Source: Bacteroidaceae bacterium
GTDB lineage: Bacteria > Bacteroidota > Bacteroidia > Bacteroidales > Bacteroidaceae
Direction of reading: 5' to 3'
DNA length: 28,309 nt
Assembly: GCA_900769765.1 (NCBI GenBank)
Contig: CAAGHW010000036.1
Span: 1 to 28,309 of the forward strand
Below, one piece after another: positions 17,431 through 25,771 of this stretch. Both the position numbers and the translations under genes were made by a program. The stretch's first letter is position 1. Each line of letters starts with the position of its first letter. The notes under the pieces are model-generated. The model had not been told where the DNA came from and searched no databases. It saw only the letters and a list, made by a program, of their open reading frames with translations.

Positions 17431-17616
17431 TATTTAAGATGTTTTTTGCTTACAAACTTTAAAAAGTAAATGAAAAAACTTATCAATCATTGAAAAAAAG
17501 CAAATAAAGCACTCTCCACATACACCAGAAGCCTTACAGCCGAAAGTCCGGACTGTCAATACACAAAACCGCCGTAGAAGAGATATATTCTGCAAACAGG
17601 CTTGACTGAGAGATAA

Positions 17617-17660
17617 AAAAGCAACAAGGAAGAAAATTGTTTTTCTTCCTTGTTGCTTTT
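17617..17660 (-). terminator. Intrinsic terminator of rpmH
   Basis: Perfect 20-base arms (17617-17636 and 17641-17660) around a four-base loop. The core GCAACAAGGAAG/CTTCCTTGTTGC is flanked by A and T runs on both sides. It lies about 40 bases after the rpmH stop and could terminate in either direction. Confidence 0.9.
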
Positions 17661-17701
17661 GCAAATCTATTTAGACAGGCGATGCCTGACATCAATTGCA
17701 A

Positions 17702-17863
17702 TTACTTTTTCTTGCCGTTGTATTCGTCAGAAACTGTAAGCTTTGCACGTCCCTTTGCACGACGAGCAGCCAATACGCGGCGGCCATTCTTAGTAGCCAT
17801 TCTCTCACGGAAACCGTGTTTGTTTTTTCTCTTTCTGTTAGAGGGTTGGAATGTTCTTTTCAT
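17702..17863 (-). CDS. rpmH: 50S ribosomal protein L34
   Basis: The product has 53 residues and reads MKRTFQPSNRKRKNKHGFRE, then RMATKNGRRVLAARRAKGRA and KLTVSDEYNGKKK. This is a complete match to the L34 family, with the conserved MKRTFQPS start, the HGFRxRM motif and the RRAKGR core. L34 is a small, highly basic component of the large ribosomal subunit. The last nine or so residues extend slightly beyond the shortest L34 proteins, as is common in Bacteroidota. It has its own promoter and terminator. Neither rnpA nor dnaA, the classical neighbours elsewhere, is adjacent. Confidence 0.98.
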   Translation of the reverse strand: MKRTFQPSNRKRKNKHGFRERMATKNGRRVLAARRAKGRAKLTVSDEYNGKKK

Positions 17864-17917
17864 CGTCTTATATATTATATGTTTTTGTTCAAAAAGTGCT
17901 TTATGCTATTCAGCGTG

Positions 17918-17947
17918 CAAAATTACTCTTTTTTTTTATAATGGCAA
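17918..17947 (-). promoter_or_regulatory. Bacteroidota-type promoter of rpmH
   Basis: On the minus strand TTG at 17947-17945, a 19-base spacer and TAATTTTG at 17925-17918 match the consensus. The leader is about 48 bases. It lies in the gap after the upstream operon, for which no terminator is visible. Confidence 0.8.
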
Positions 17948-18000
17948 AGATTTATGAAAGTAATTTTTGACACCTTGTAAAAAAACTTTCTAAAATCCAA

Positions 18001-20931
18001 TCATTCAAGCAGAAAGCGCATCGCTGCCCCCATCAGTTTCTCGCGTTTGTGCTCATCGGCAATCGATTCAAAAGGAAAAGCAGTAGAGAGCACACGATAA
18101 TTGCCCGCATATGCCACGCCAGCACTCTTTCTGTTACCTTTATAAATAAAGGAGACAAATGCATCATTTATAGGAACAAGAACATCTGGGGAAGGCACGG
18201 CGTAACACACCTCATTCACCTTGCGGCACACCGGCAGCTCCAGCCCCGAGCCACAAACCACGTCTTCGGTAGAATCATAGACAGAACCGCCATAATCCAG
18301 GCGCAACACTTCGCGTATGAACCTTCGGTCATGCTCATTCACATACATGTCGCTTGCTATATACGCACCGCTCACAAACAATTTGCCGCCCTTTTCGCAA
18401 TAGGCTCTTATCTTATCCTGCAATTTCAACGGAAAGGTCTTGTAAGCCCCATCATACCCAAGCCCAACAGCCCGTCCACCCTGCTTTTCGACACCAAGAA
18501 TGATATCCACAGCATCATACTCCGCCATATCGACATCACCGGCCATCACCGCATCACTTCCACACGAAACAAATGTCATGCCATTGGCCGCCAACGCTTT
18601 TCCATGCACATAAGGGTAATCGAAGCTGTTTCCTGCAACAAGCATTCCATCCAATTCGTTGCCGCTCAATCCCAAACCGTCCTCATAACCGATATTCTCA
18701 CGCAACAAATCGAGCTGATTACCGCAGAACTCGGGAGTACGCACATAGGCGACACCGGGGTCCACATCCATATCAAAGCCCACTCTATCCGCAGTAGAAA
18801 CAGAATATGGCCCACTCAAACGATGGAAGCCATTTACAACAAGGACTTTCTTATCCGTTTTTTTCGATATATAAGCAGAAAGAACTTCCGAAGGCATGCT
18901 ACATCCGCCATCATTCAGAGACACAACCTTAAAGCTATACAATCTCCCCTTTTCGACGACAACGTCAAAACGCGGCTCTTTCACCACAACGCCGTTATCG
19001 AATCCGCCATCACCAATCCTTGTATAAACAACATATCCTTTTGCTTTCGCTGTCGGCTCAAGAGGGTCATCGACAGAATCCCAACGAAGATGCACAGCAT
19101 CCCCGCCTTCAGACAAACGGACCGAGAAATTCTTTACAGGCAACGGCTGAACGACATACCTTTCACCATGCACATAAGCAATATGCTTCAGCAACGACTT
19201 GTACAACGAGCGTGCGAGCAGGAACTTGAAGTTGGGATTCAATCCATATCTCAGATCCTCAAAGTTCTGGTGCGACAACGACTCGAAGATGACCGACGGC
19301 ACACAAGGGATACGCGACTCGCTATAATTACGGTCCAAGATGCCACGCACCTGCCATTTCAAGCCCAATCCGCGATACAGGTCATCCTGCAGATTGTTCA
19401 GCATATAGGAGACAAGGTCGCGCGACATATAACGCGAACGGCCAGCCGCCAAAGTATCACATTCAAAATCGGTGGTCACAATACCCAACGAGCCGACAAT
19501 GGAATCGCCGGCAGAATATCCTGCATCGGAATGAAAAGAGAACGAAAGTTCCAAAGGCACATTGAGGCCTGTGGTATCGGGATTATAGACAGAACCGCCG
19601 GAAAGATAGTTCAAAGCATGAGAACGACAGTTTATATCATCGCGATAGTCGTTTTCACCATTATAGCCGGAATAGACCTCTACGGGGAAACCACCTGTCT
19701 GCAAGTTGTAGCGCGCACCTTCAAGGTATCGTGGCAGACCGCTCACCTGCGGGATAGAATCACCGCGGGCAACATTGCCCATACCACCGCCAAAACGCAC
19801 GGCATCGGCACTAAGAACACCTTTATGGCTGCTTACGCTGCTCAACACCACACCTTGTTGCTTGTTTGAGCCAGCCTTAAAGGTATGCGTACCAAGATAA
19901 ACCCAGGTACCGCCACCCATGGTCTGGTTCACCTTATAGACAGTAGAACCACCGGCATGCATCACGGTGTAGCTTGCATCAGGAATTGAATTTTCATAGG
20001 TCCTGTATGCCACATAAACCGCATAATCGCCATCTTCGGGAATCACAGGCGACCATACCGCCGAAGCTCCCGCCTTACTGCCTGCCGACGTAGCCTTGAC
20101 AACCCTCGACGTTCCCATCACAAAAGGATTATCCCCATCGTAATATACCTTTTTGGCACAAGCATATCCCAGAGAGTCGTTTTCCCAGGCATTCTTTTTG
20201 CCGTCACGTTCTTCATAACGTGCCGTTCCAAAGGAAATGTCATTGTCGGCAATGACACAGTTCGGTTGCCAATCACGTTCACGCGGCGTATAGACCAACG
20301 CACCGGCATTTTCAAGCATAGGTATAAGGAACGGTACAACTATCGATTGTGTAAACAAATCTTCCGTTACACAGAAAAGCGAGGGACGCTGCCATTTCCA
20401 CAAAGAATCCGCAGCAGAATAATACTTGCCATGGCTTTGCCCGACAGCCAAATGCCTGCCTTCAAGTCCATATCTCACTTTAAAAGGACGCGAACCGTTA
20501 TGCACCCAGGCATGTCCGCCATACTCCACACCACCCCAGACGCGCGATTCATCAATATCCTTCTTACGATATATATTAGGTATACACTTTTCTATGGACT
20601 TTCCTTTATAAAGGACCCGGATTTTATATTTCTTGTACTTTTTAGGTAACAGAGCGCGTATATCATCATACACACGCTCGACAGTTTCGGGTGTAAACGG
20701 CTGCCCCCAAAAAGCGGAATTGCAACTGATTGTCAGCTCCTCAGTTTTTTTATTGACGAGAATATTATTACGTCCTTTGTCAAGACCGGCATATTTTGTA
20801 ACGCACCTCTCCGATGTATATCCATTGAAATACTCGGCTATCGAAAGGGCAACGGTTCTATCGACCCTTTGCGCCGATAGAACCGCGATACACATTACAG
20901 CGATTACAAAAACCGCCAGTCTTTTAGACAT
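18001..20931 (-). CDS. Secreted amidase-like protein with inserted golvesin-type domain and FN3 domain
   Basis: The product has 976 residues with a Sec signal peptide (MSKRLAVFVIAVMCIAVLSA). The pattern fits an N-acetylmuramoyl-L-alanine amidase (Amidase_3-like) that would cut peptide stems from peptidoglycan. His167 (AVGQSHGKYY), Glu190 (VTEDLF), His467 (SFSFHSDAG) and Glu550 (VIFESLSHQ) stand where zinc ligands and catalytic Glu are expected, and LFTQSIVVPFLIPMLENAGA resembles the amidase helix. Residues about 230-390, between the first and second halves, form a beta-rich golvesin C-terminal-like domain (SPVIPEDGDYAVYVAYRTYE, GVLSADAVRFGGG). Residues about 598-690 look like fibronectin type III, and the remainder is an alpha/beta, glutamine-amidotransferase-like domain of unknown role. 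Related proteins are sometimes labelled xanthan lyase, which I do not support here. It follows the 92-residue gene after five bases. Confidence 0.82.
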   Translation of the reverse strand: MSKRLAVFVIAVMCIAVLSAQRVDRTVALSIAEYFNGYTSERCVTKYAGLDKGRNNILVNKKTEELTISCNSAFWGQPFTPETVERVYDDIRALLPKKYKKYKIRVLYKGKSIEKCIPNIYRKKDIDESRVWGGVEYGGHAWVHNGSRPFKVRYGLEGRHLAVGQSHGKYYSAADSLWKWQRPSLFCVTEDLFTQSIVVPFLIPMLENAGALVYTPRERDWQPNCVIADNDISFGTARYEERDGKKNAWENDSLGYACAKKVYYDGDNPFVMGTSRVVKATSAGSKAGASAVWSPVIPEDGDYAVYVAYRTYENSIPDASYTVMHAGGSTVYKVNQTMGGGTWVYLGTHTFKAGSNKQQGVVLSSVSSHKGVLSADAVRFGGGMGNVARGDSIPQVSGLPRYLEGARYNLQTGGFPVEVYSGYNGENDYRDDINCRSHALNYLSGGSVYNPDTTGLNVPLELSFSFHSDAGYSAGDSIVGSLGIVTTDFECDTLAAGRSRYMSRDLVSYMLNNLQDDLYRGLGLKWQVRGILDRNYSESRIPCVPSVIFESLSHQNFEDLRYGLNPNFKFLLARSLYKSLLKHIAYVHGERYVVQPLPVKNFSVRLSEGGDAVHLRWDSVDDPLEPTAKAKGYVVYTRIGDGGFDNGVVVKEPRFDVVVEKGRLYSFKVVSLNDGGCSMPSEVLSAYISKKTDKKVLVVNGFHRLSGPYSVSTADRVGFDMDVDPGVAYVRTPEFCGNQLDLLRENIGYEDGLGLSGNELDGMLVAGNSFDYPYVHGKALAANGMTFVSCGSDAVMAGDVDMAEYDAVDIILGVEKQGGRAVGLGYDGAYKTFPLKLQDKIRAYCEKGGKLFVSGAYIASDMYVNEHDRRFIREVLRLDYGGSVYDSTEDVVCGSGLELPVCRKVNEVCYAVPSPDVLVPINDAFVSFIYKGNRKSAGVAYAGNYRVLSTAFPFESIADEHKREKLMGAAMRFLLE

Positions 20932-20936
20932 AACTG

Positions 20937-21215
20937 TTATTCAGGTTTTGACAATGCAATTATTTCATCGTGTATAGCCTTTGCATCTGCATTGAAAGCA
21001 TCACACAAAGCATTGAAATATTTCTTTGCAGGCATACCTGGCTCAACATGATTCACACGAGCAACATACTCTTTGTTCAAGCCAAAGATTCTGTTGAACA
21101 AAGCCACCCATGCTTCTGTATCACCCTTTGCATCGTATGAAGCGAAAAAAGCCTCTGTAGCCAAATCATCAACAATAAATGCAATAACCTTCTTTAAATT
21201 CTTTCTACTTGCCAT
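20937..21215 (-). CDS. Conserved-looking small protein of unknown function
   Basis: The product has 92 residues, is mostly alpha-helical in appearance and is soluble, with no signal peptide or membrane segment. It reads MASRKNLKKVIAFIVDDLAT and ends HDEIIALSKPE. I do not recognise a family. The frame is well formed, follows a plausible promoter and lies five bases upstream of the amidase-like gene, so it is probably the first gene of that operon. A functional link to peptidoglycan turnover is possible only from position. Confidence 0.75.
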   Translation of the reverse strand: MASRKNLKKVIAFIVDDLATEAFFASYDAKGDTEAWVALFNRIFGLNKEYVARVNHVEPGMPAKKYFNALCDAFNADAKAIHDEIIALSKPE

Positions 21216-21242
21216 AATAATGTTTTATTTGAATTACATCCG

Positions 21243-21273
21243 TAAAGATATATATTCTGCATAAAAAAAGCAA
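21243..21273 (-). promoter_or_regulatory. Probable promoter of the 92-residue protein/amidase operon
   Basis: On the minus strand TTG at 21273-21271, a 20-base spacer and TATCTTTA at 21250-21243, one mismatch (final A for G) from TAnnTTTG. The leader would be about 20-25 bases. Confidence 0.55.
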
Positions 21274-21403
21274 CACTTGACACCCAAAATAAGGATATTT
21301 TGATGCATCAACAATAAAAAAGGTAAAAACCTCTTTCAAATGTCGCAAAAAATGGCGAAATTTGCCCAAAGAACATTATACACAACAAAACATATTCACT
21401 AAC

Positions 21404-23050
21404 ATGAAAATTAGCGCATTGCAGAAAGCAAGGGCTGCTTATCAGCCCAAACTTCCCCAGGCTCTTACCGGGACAGTTAAACTTTGTGAGGGTGCTGCAA
21501 CCGAGTCGGTAGCAGACCAGGAGGCTATCAAGGCCATGTTCCCCAACACTTACGGTTTGCCAATCGTTACATTCGAGAAGGGTGGCGAGGCTCAGGAATA
21601 CCCTGCTATCAATGTAGGTGTTATCCTTTCAGGTGGTCAGGCTCCCGGCGGACACAACGTCATCGCAGGTCTTTTCGACGGTGTAAAGAAGCTCAACCCT
21701 AACAGCCGTCTCTACGGTTTCCTCATGGGCCCCGGCGGTCTTGTTGACCATAAATACATGGAGATTACAGCTGAGCTCATGGACGAGTACCGCAACACAG
21801 GTGGTTTCGACATCATCGGTTCAGGCCGTACAAAGCTCGAGAAGACAGAGCAATTCGACAAAGGTCTTGAAATCATCAAGCAGCTCGACATCAAGGCACT
21901 CGTAATCATCGGTGGTGACGACTCAAACACAAACGCTTGCGTTCTTGCAGAGTACTACGCAGCAAAGAACACAGGTGTTCAGGTTATCGGTTGTCCTAAG
22001 ACTATCGACGGTGACTTGAAGAACGCTTACATCGAAACATCATTCGGTTTCGACACAGCATGTAAGGTATATTCAGAGGTTATCGGTAACATACAGCGCG
22101 ACTGTAACTCAGCACAGAAATACTGGCACTTCATCAAGTTGATGGGCCGTTCAGCATCACACATCGCTCTTGAGTGTGCTTTGCAGACACAGCCTAACTA
22201 CTGTATCATCTCTGAGGAGGTTGAGCAGAAGGCTCTTTCACTCGACAACATCGTTACAGCTATCGCACAGGCTGTTGCTGACCGCGCAGCTGAAGGCAAC
22301 AACTTCGGTACAGTCCTTATCCCTGAGGGTCTGATTGAGTTCGTTCCTGCAATGAAGGCTCTTATCGCTGAACTTAACGACCTCTTGGCTGTTAAGGGCG
22401 AGGAGTATGCAGCCGTTGCACCCGAGGAGCAGCGTCAGTACATCATCAACCAGCTCTCTAAGGAGAACGCTGAGGTTTATGCAAGCCTCCCTGCAGGTGT
22501 TGCACGCCAGTTGACAATGGACCGCGACCCACACGGTAACGTACAGGTATCACTTATCGAGACTGAGAAATTGTTGTCAGAGATGGTTGCAAACAAGCTC
22601 GCTGCTTGGAAGGCAGAAGGCAAGTTCGTAGGCAAGTTCAACGCACAGCACCACTTCTTCGGTTACGAGGGACGTTGCGCAGCTCCATCAAACTACGATG
22701 CCGACTACTGCTACGCTCTTGGTTACAACGCTTCACAGCTTATCGCTGCAGGCAAGACAGGTTACATGTCATCTGTACGCAACACAACTGCTCCTGCTGC
22801 TGAATGGGTTGCAGGCGGTATCCCCATCACAATGATGATGAATATGGAGCGTCGTCACGGCGAGATGAAGCCTGTTATCCAGAAGGCTCTCGTTGACCTC
22901 AACGGTGCACCTTTCAAGACCTTTGCTGCAAACAGAGAATTGTGGGCTAAGGAGACATGCTATGTATATCCTGGTCCTATCCAGTACTTTGGTCCATCAG
23001 AGGTTTGTGACCAGACAACCAAGACTCTTGCTCTTGAGCAACAGAAGTAA
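21404..23050 (+). CDS. pfp: Pyrophosphate--fructose 6-phosphate 1-phosphotransferase
   Basis: This 548-residue cytoplasmic enzyme phosphorylates fructose 6-phosphate with PPi in a reversible glycolytic step. Visible motifs are GGQAPGGHNVIAG (phosphate-donor loop), GGDDSNTNA, and GCPKTIDGDLKN with the Lys typical of PPi-dependent rather than ATP-dependent enzymes. MGRSASHIALECALQTQPN and the late PGPIQYFGPSEV follow. The length fits the long PFP group, related to the plant beta subunit. The ATG at 21404 begins the recognisable N-terminus, while the TTG at 21362 lies in A/T-rich leader. Codon choice is strongly biased, as expected for an abundant glycolytic enzyme. The lysozyme gene begins nine bases after the stop. 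Confidence 0.95.
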   Translation: MKISALQKARAAYQPKLPQALTGTVKLCEGAATESVADQEAIKAMFPNTYGLPIVTFEKGGEAQEYPAINVGVILSGGQAPGGHNVIAGLFDGVKKLNPNSRLYGFLMGPGGLVDHKYMEITAELMDEYRNTGGFDIIGSGRTKLEKTEQFDKGLEIIKQLDIKALVIIGGDDSNTNACVLAEYYAAKNTGVQVIGCPKTIDGDLKNAYIETSFGFDTACKVYSEVIGNIQRDCNSAQKYWHFIKLMGRSASHIALECALQTQPNYCIISEEVEQKALSLDNIVTAIAQAVADRAAEGNNFGTVLIPEGLIEFVPAMKALIAELNDLLAVKGEEYAAVAPEEQRQYIINQLSKENAEVYASLPAGVARQLTMDRDPHGNVQVSLIETEKLLSEMVANKLAAWKAEGKFVGKFNAQHHFFGYEGRCAAPSNYDADYCYALGYNASQLIAAGKTGYMSSVRNTTAPAAEWVAGGIPITMMMNMERRHGEMKPVIQKALVDLNGAPFKTFAANRELWAKETCYVYPGPIQYFGPSEVCDQTTKTLALEQQK

Positions 23051-23059
23051 TTGGTTTTG

Positions 23060-23908
23060 ATGGCAAAAACTAAAAAAACAACAATAAAAGTAACCGGCGG
23101 ACGGAAGAAAACTTCCGTCCGCCGTTCATCATCACGCAAAAAAGTGCGTGAGATGCCACATTGGCAATATATTCTCATAGCAATAGCCATTGCATCCGTT
23201 GCCCTGTTCATCGGATACCACTTGGTTTTCAAGCAGGTCATATTCCGTTTCACCACCTGCAACGGAATAAAACTATACGAGACATGCATTCCAAAGGGAT
23301 ACAATGTCTATGGACTCGACATATCCCACCATCAGGGAAAGATAAATTGGGAGAAGCTCGAAAGCGAGAACCCCAAGGAGAATCCTATAAGGTTCGTCTA
23401 CATGAAAGCCACCGAGGGCAAGGACCACAAAGACACACAATTCGACACAAACTGGAAAGAAGCCAAAGAGCACGGTTTCACAAGAGGAGCATACCACTAT
23501 TTCAGCCCATACTCTACAGGACTGGAACAGGCGACGATGTTCACCCAGACTGTAAAATTGGAAAAGGGAGACCTGGCACCCGTAATTGATGTAGAAGAAA
23601 AGCCAACAGACAAAGCGCTATTCCTACAGGAACTTAAGATTTTCATTGCAAAGATTGAAGAACATTACGGTATTAAGCCTATCATATATTCGGGCAAGAA
23701 GTACAAAGCGCGTTACCTCAACGACAAATATTTCGAGCGTTTCCCAACATGGATTGCCCACTACTACGTGGATACGCTTGAAGTAAACCAGACATGGACC
23801 CTTTGGCAATGTTCCGACCGCGGCCGCCTGCCCGGCATAAACCGACATGTAGATATAAACATCTTCAACGGCGACGCCAAGGCGCTCGACAACTTCAAGA
23901 AGAAATAA
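23060..23908 (+). CDS. GH25-family lysozyme (N,O-muramidase), membrane-anchored
   Basis: The product has 282 residues. A strongly basic cytoplasmic N-terminus (about 33 residues rich in Lys and Arg) precedes one membrane segment (WQYILIAIAIASVALFIGYH), so the catalytic domain lies in the periplasm. GH25 motifs are YGLDISHHQGKINW (active-site Asp), FVYMKATEGKDHKDTQF, GAYHYFSPYSTG, VIDVEEKP (Asp and Glu), IIYSG and TLWQCSDRGRLPGI. GH25 enzymes cut the beta-1,4 bond between MurNAc and GlcNAc. The ATG at 23060 was preferred over a TTG nine bases upstream that directly abuts the pfp stop. It is probably co-transcribed with pfp. A strong hairpin lies within its first codons, at 23095-23124. Confidence 0.92.
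   Translation: MAKTKKTTIKVTGGRKKTSVRRSSSRKKVREMPHWQYILIAIAIASVALFIGYHLVFKQVIFRFTTCNGIKLYETCIPKGYNVYGLDISHHQGKINWEKLESENPKENPIRFVYMKATEGKDHKDTQFDTNWKEAKEHGFTRGAYHYFSPYSTGLEQATMFTQTVKLEKGDLAPVIDVEEKPTDKALFLQELKIFIAKIEEHYGIKPIIYSGKKYKARYLNDKYFERFPTWIAHYYVDTLEVNQTWTLWQCSDRGRLPGINRHVDINIFNGDAKALDNFKKK
23095..23124 (+). other. 13-pair GC-rich hairpin within the start of the GH25 gene
   Basis: Arms CGGCGGACGGAAG and CTTCCGTCCGCCG surround an AAAA loop. It begins 35 bases after the ATG and codes for GGRKKTSVRR. No T run follows, so it is not a standard terminator. It may instead protect the 3' end of pfp mRNA or lower translation of the lysozyme. Confidence 0.7.
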
Positions 23909-23938
23909 AAAAACACCCTCGTAAAGAGAGTGTTTTTT
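23908..23938. terminator. Bidirectional intrinsic terminator between the GH25 and RluD genes
   Basis: AAAAAACAC (23908-23916) pairs with GTGTTTTTT (23930-23938), extended by CTC/GAG after one mismatch. T runs occur on both strands, so it can end both the plus pfp-lysozyme transcript and the convergent minus transcript. Confidence 0.85.
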
Positions 23939-23958
23939 ATTTCTTCCTTTTTCTTTTT

Positions 23959-25029
23959 TTATTCTTCCAGATATGCAGCACTTGCGCTCGAATAGCGTCG
24001 CCATGCTTCGACCATCGAAATGAAATCGGCAGGCAATTCCGAATCGAAGAACATCATCTCACCGGTGACAGGATGCACAAAGCCCAATGTCTTGGCATGA
24101 AGCGCCTGACGCGGACATAGCTTGAAACAATTGCGTACGAACTGGCTGTACTTACTGAAGTTTGTACCCTTAAGTATCTCATCACCACCATACACATCAT
24201 CGTTAAACAGAATGTGACCTATATGCTTCATATGCACTCTGATTTGATGCGTACGGCCTGTCTCGAGGTTACACTCCACCAACGACACATAGCTCAAGCG
24301 TTCAAGCACCCTGTAATGTGTCACGGCATGCTTGCCTATTGAATCATCGGACGACACACACATCTGCAACCTGTTACGCGGGTTACGCGTTATATTACCG
24401 ACAACTGTGCCTGTATCCTCTTTTATATTTCCCCATACCACAGCATTGTATGTTCGTTTGGTGGTTTTATTAAAAAACTGCAAGCCAAGATGCGCCTTTG
24501 CAAAAGCCGTCTTTGCAACAACAATAAGACCGGAAGTGTTCTTGTCTATTCTATGCACCAGACCTACCTGGGGGTCGTTGGGGTCGAATTCGGGATTATC
24601 CTTCAAATGCCATGCTACAGCATTGATTAGCGTACCATGAGTATTTCCGCATCCGGGATGCACCACCAGACCTGCAGGTTTGTTGATTACCATAAGAGCG
24701 TCATCCTCATACACCACATCAAGAGGTATATCCTCGGGAACAATAGTATTATCGTATGCAGGAGTATTATATGTTATCACCACCTCTTCGAGCGGTTTAA
24801 CCTTATAGTTACTCTTTACGACCTTGCCGTTCACCTTTATGGCACCGGCATCGGCAGCCTGCTGTATCTTGTTGCGCGAAGTATTTGCAAGATGGTCGAT
24901 AAGAAATTTGTCGATACGCACAGGCGACTGTCCCCTATCGACAGTTATGTGCACCTCGCGAAAGAGCGACTCCTCTACCTCAAGCCCCTCATCGATATCC
25001 AAATCCTCGATATTTTCAAAATCTTTCAT
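23959..25029 (-). CDS. rluD: RluD-like 23S rRNA pseudouridine synthase with S4 domain
   Basis: The product has 356 residues. An S4 RNA-binding domain occupies about 38-85 (VRIDKFLIDHLANTSRNKIQ, then IKVNGKVVKSNYKV). The catalytic domain has INKPAGLVVHPGCGN and the signature HRIDKNTSGLIVVAK with the catalytic Asp at about 162. LETGRTHQIRVHMKHIGHIL follows. This layout is that of RluD/RluC-type enzymes modifying 23S rRNA. RluD is the likeliest match, but the exact position is not proved. The acidic N-terminal 25 residues are an extra. It starts three bases after the PASTA gene and shares its promoter. Confidence 0.92.
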   Translation of the reverse strand: MKDFENIEDLDIDEGLEVEESLFREVHITVDRGQSPVRIDKFLIDHLANTSRNKIQQAADAGAIKVNGKVVKSNYKVKPLEEVVITYNTPAYDNTIVPEDIPLDVVYEDDALMVINKPAGLVVHPGCGNTHGTLINAVAWHLKDNPEFDPNDPQVGLVHRIDKNTSGLIVVAKTAFAKAHLGLQFFNKTTKRTYNAVVWGNIKEDTGTVVGNITRNPRNRLQMCVSSDDSIGKHAVTHYRVLERLSYVSLVECNLETGRTHQIRVHMKHIGHILFNDDVYGGDEILKGTNFSKYSQFVRNCFKLCPRQALHAKTLGFVHPVTGEMMFFDSELPADFISMVEAWRRYSSASAAYLEE

Positions 25030-25032
25030 CGG

Positions 25033-25653
25033 TTACTCAAAATAATCCTCGTCAATCACCGACTCCTTACGCATCGGCCTGTTGCCATTACCTACAACAA
25101 GAACAAGATTCGAACCGCGTGCTATACTCTCACCGTTATAGAGTTCCTTGCCATTGCAAAGCACAGAATATACCCAATCCTTTTCGCCGTCCTGCTGCAG
25201 AACACCAGAAATAACAAAGCCCGACGCTTTAAGACGCGCCTCGGCCTCACGCAACGAACAGTTGTCCTTTACACTCGGCAATGTAACCATAGGTTTGTTC
25301 AGCGAGTTCATCACAAGCATAATCTTGCGTCCCTCCTTAACAAGAGCATTGGCTACAGGACGTTGCTCTACCACCTCGTTTTCGGCAGCACCCTTCTTGT
25401 ATTTATAATCGACAATTTCAAGGTCGAGATTCTGAGCGCGAAGCACCTCTTTTGCCTCGTCGAGCTGCATGCCGCATATATCGGGCACACGACACGCCTC
25501 GCCATTATTCGTATAACTGTCGAGCCAAGCGAGAACTATTGCAGGAACAATAACTACCACCGCCAACATGGCAAGCAGATTGATAGCCACGACCTTCAAA
25601 GTCCTTTTCTTGCTCTTCTTTGTCTTTTTTGATTGTGAATTAGCTTTTTTCAT
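25033..25653 (-). CDS. Single-pass membrane protein with PASTA domains
   Basis: The product has 206 residues. A Lys-rich cytoplasmic segment is followed by one membrane helix (about 19-44, LKVVAINLLAMLAVVVIVPA) and a periplasmic part with PASTA repeats. The first spans about 53-117 (VPDICGMQLDEAKEVLRAQN, VVEQRPVANALVKEGRKI) and the second about 122-189. PASTA domains commonly sense or bind peptidoglycan. No kinase or transpeptidase domain is attached, as in the stand-alone PASTA proteins of Bacteroidota. The ATG at 25653 was chosen because codons further upstream fall within the promoter at 25672-25679. The expected leader is very short (about 12 bases). Confidence 0.9.
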   Translation of the reverse strand: MKKANSQSKKTKKSKKRTLKVVAINLLAMLAVVVIVPAIVLAWLDSYTNNGEACRVPDICGMQLDEAKEVLRAQNLDLEIVDYKYKKGAAENEVVEQRPVANALVKEGRKIMLVMNSLNKPMVTLPSVKDNCSLREAEARLKASGFVISGVLQQDGEKDWVYSVLCNGKELYNGESIARGSNLVLVVGNGNRPMRKESVIDEDYFE

Positions 25654-25671
25654 ATCATATCGCTTATGCGA

Positions 25672-25679
25672 CAAAGTTA
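25672..25679 (-). promoter_or_regulatory. -7 element of the PASTA-rluD operon
   Basis: TAACTTTG on the minus strand matches the -7 consensus. No TTG stands 19-21 bases upstream; a TGG occurs at 22. The element lies inside the module repeated at 27241-27248. Confidence 0.6.
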
Positions 25680-25710
25680 ATTCATTTTCACCTATTTTAT
25701 GCCACATAAT

Positions 25711-25750
25711 AAAAAAATCTGCACCGCTTTGAATGAAACGATGCAGATTT
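25711..25750 (-). terminator. Intrinsic terminator of the DUF2130 gene (module copy A)
   Basis: On the minus strand AAATCTGCATCG (25750-25739) pairs with CGGTGCAGATTT (25726-25715) with one mismatch across a 12-base loop, followed by a run of seven T. It lies about 20 bases after the DUF2130 stop. Confidence 0.85.
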
Positions 25751-25771
25751 CAACTATTTTTCGGCAGTGTT

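Larger units (their letters stand above)
17318..17701. other. Intergenic region between the FISUMP gene and rpmH
   Basis: The region holds the minus promoter at 17400-17430 and the rpmH terminator at 17617-17660. Between them (17431-17616) I see no gene, promoter or strong hairpin. There is a short palindrome AGTCCGGACT at 17545-17554. An open frame over this stretch runs through the terminator and has no protein-like features. Confidence 0.5.
25672..25750 (-). repeat. Terminator-promoter module, copy A
   Basis: Bases 25672-25710 (39 bases) are identical to 27241-27279 in the same orientation. Beyond them comes a hairpin with the same arms as at 27288-27323 but a different loop. The module consists of a terminator followed, in the minus direction, by ATTATGTGGCATAAAATAGG and the -7 element TAACTTTG. 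Confidence 0.85.

Noticed and set aside
17535..17560. GAAAGTCCGG resembling the P4 element of RNase P RNA
   Set aside because: The other conserved RNase P segments are absent and the free interval (about 185 bases) is too short. It is probably a chance match.
17434..17664. 76-residue open frame on the minus strand before the FISUMP gene
   Set aside because: It runs through the rpmH terminator and the FISUMP promoter and codes a low-complexity Phe/Cys-rich product with no family resemblance.
18049..19869. 606-residue plus-strand open frame antisense to the amidase-like gene
   Set aside because: It is rich in His, Arg and Ile with no recognisable motif. The minus-strand gene has a signal peptide, domains and catalytic residues.
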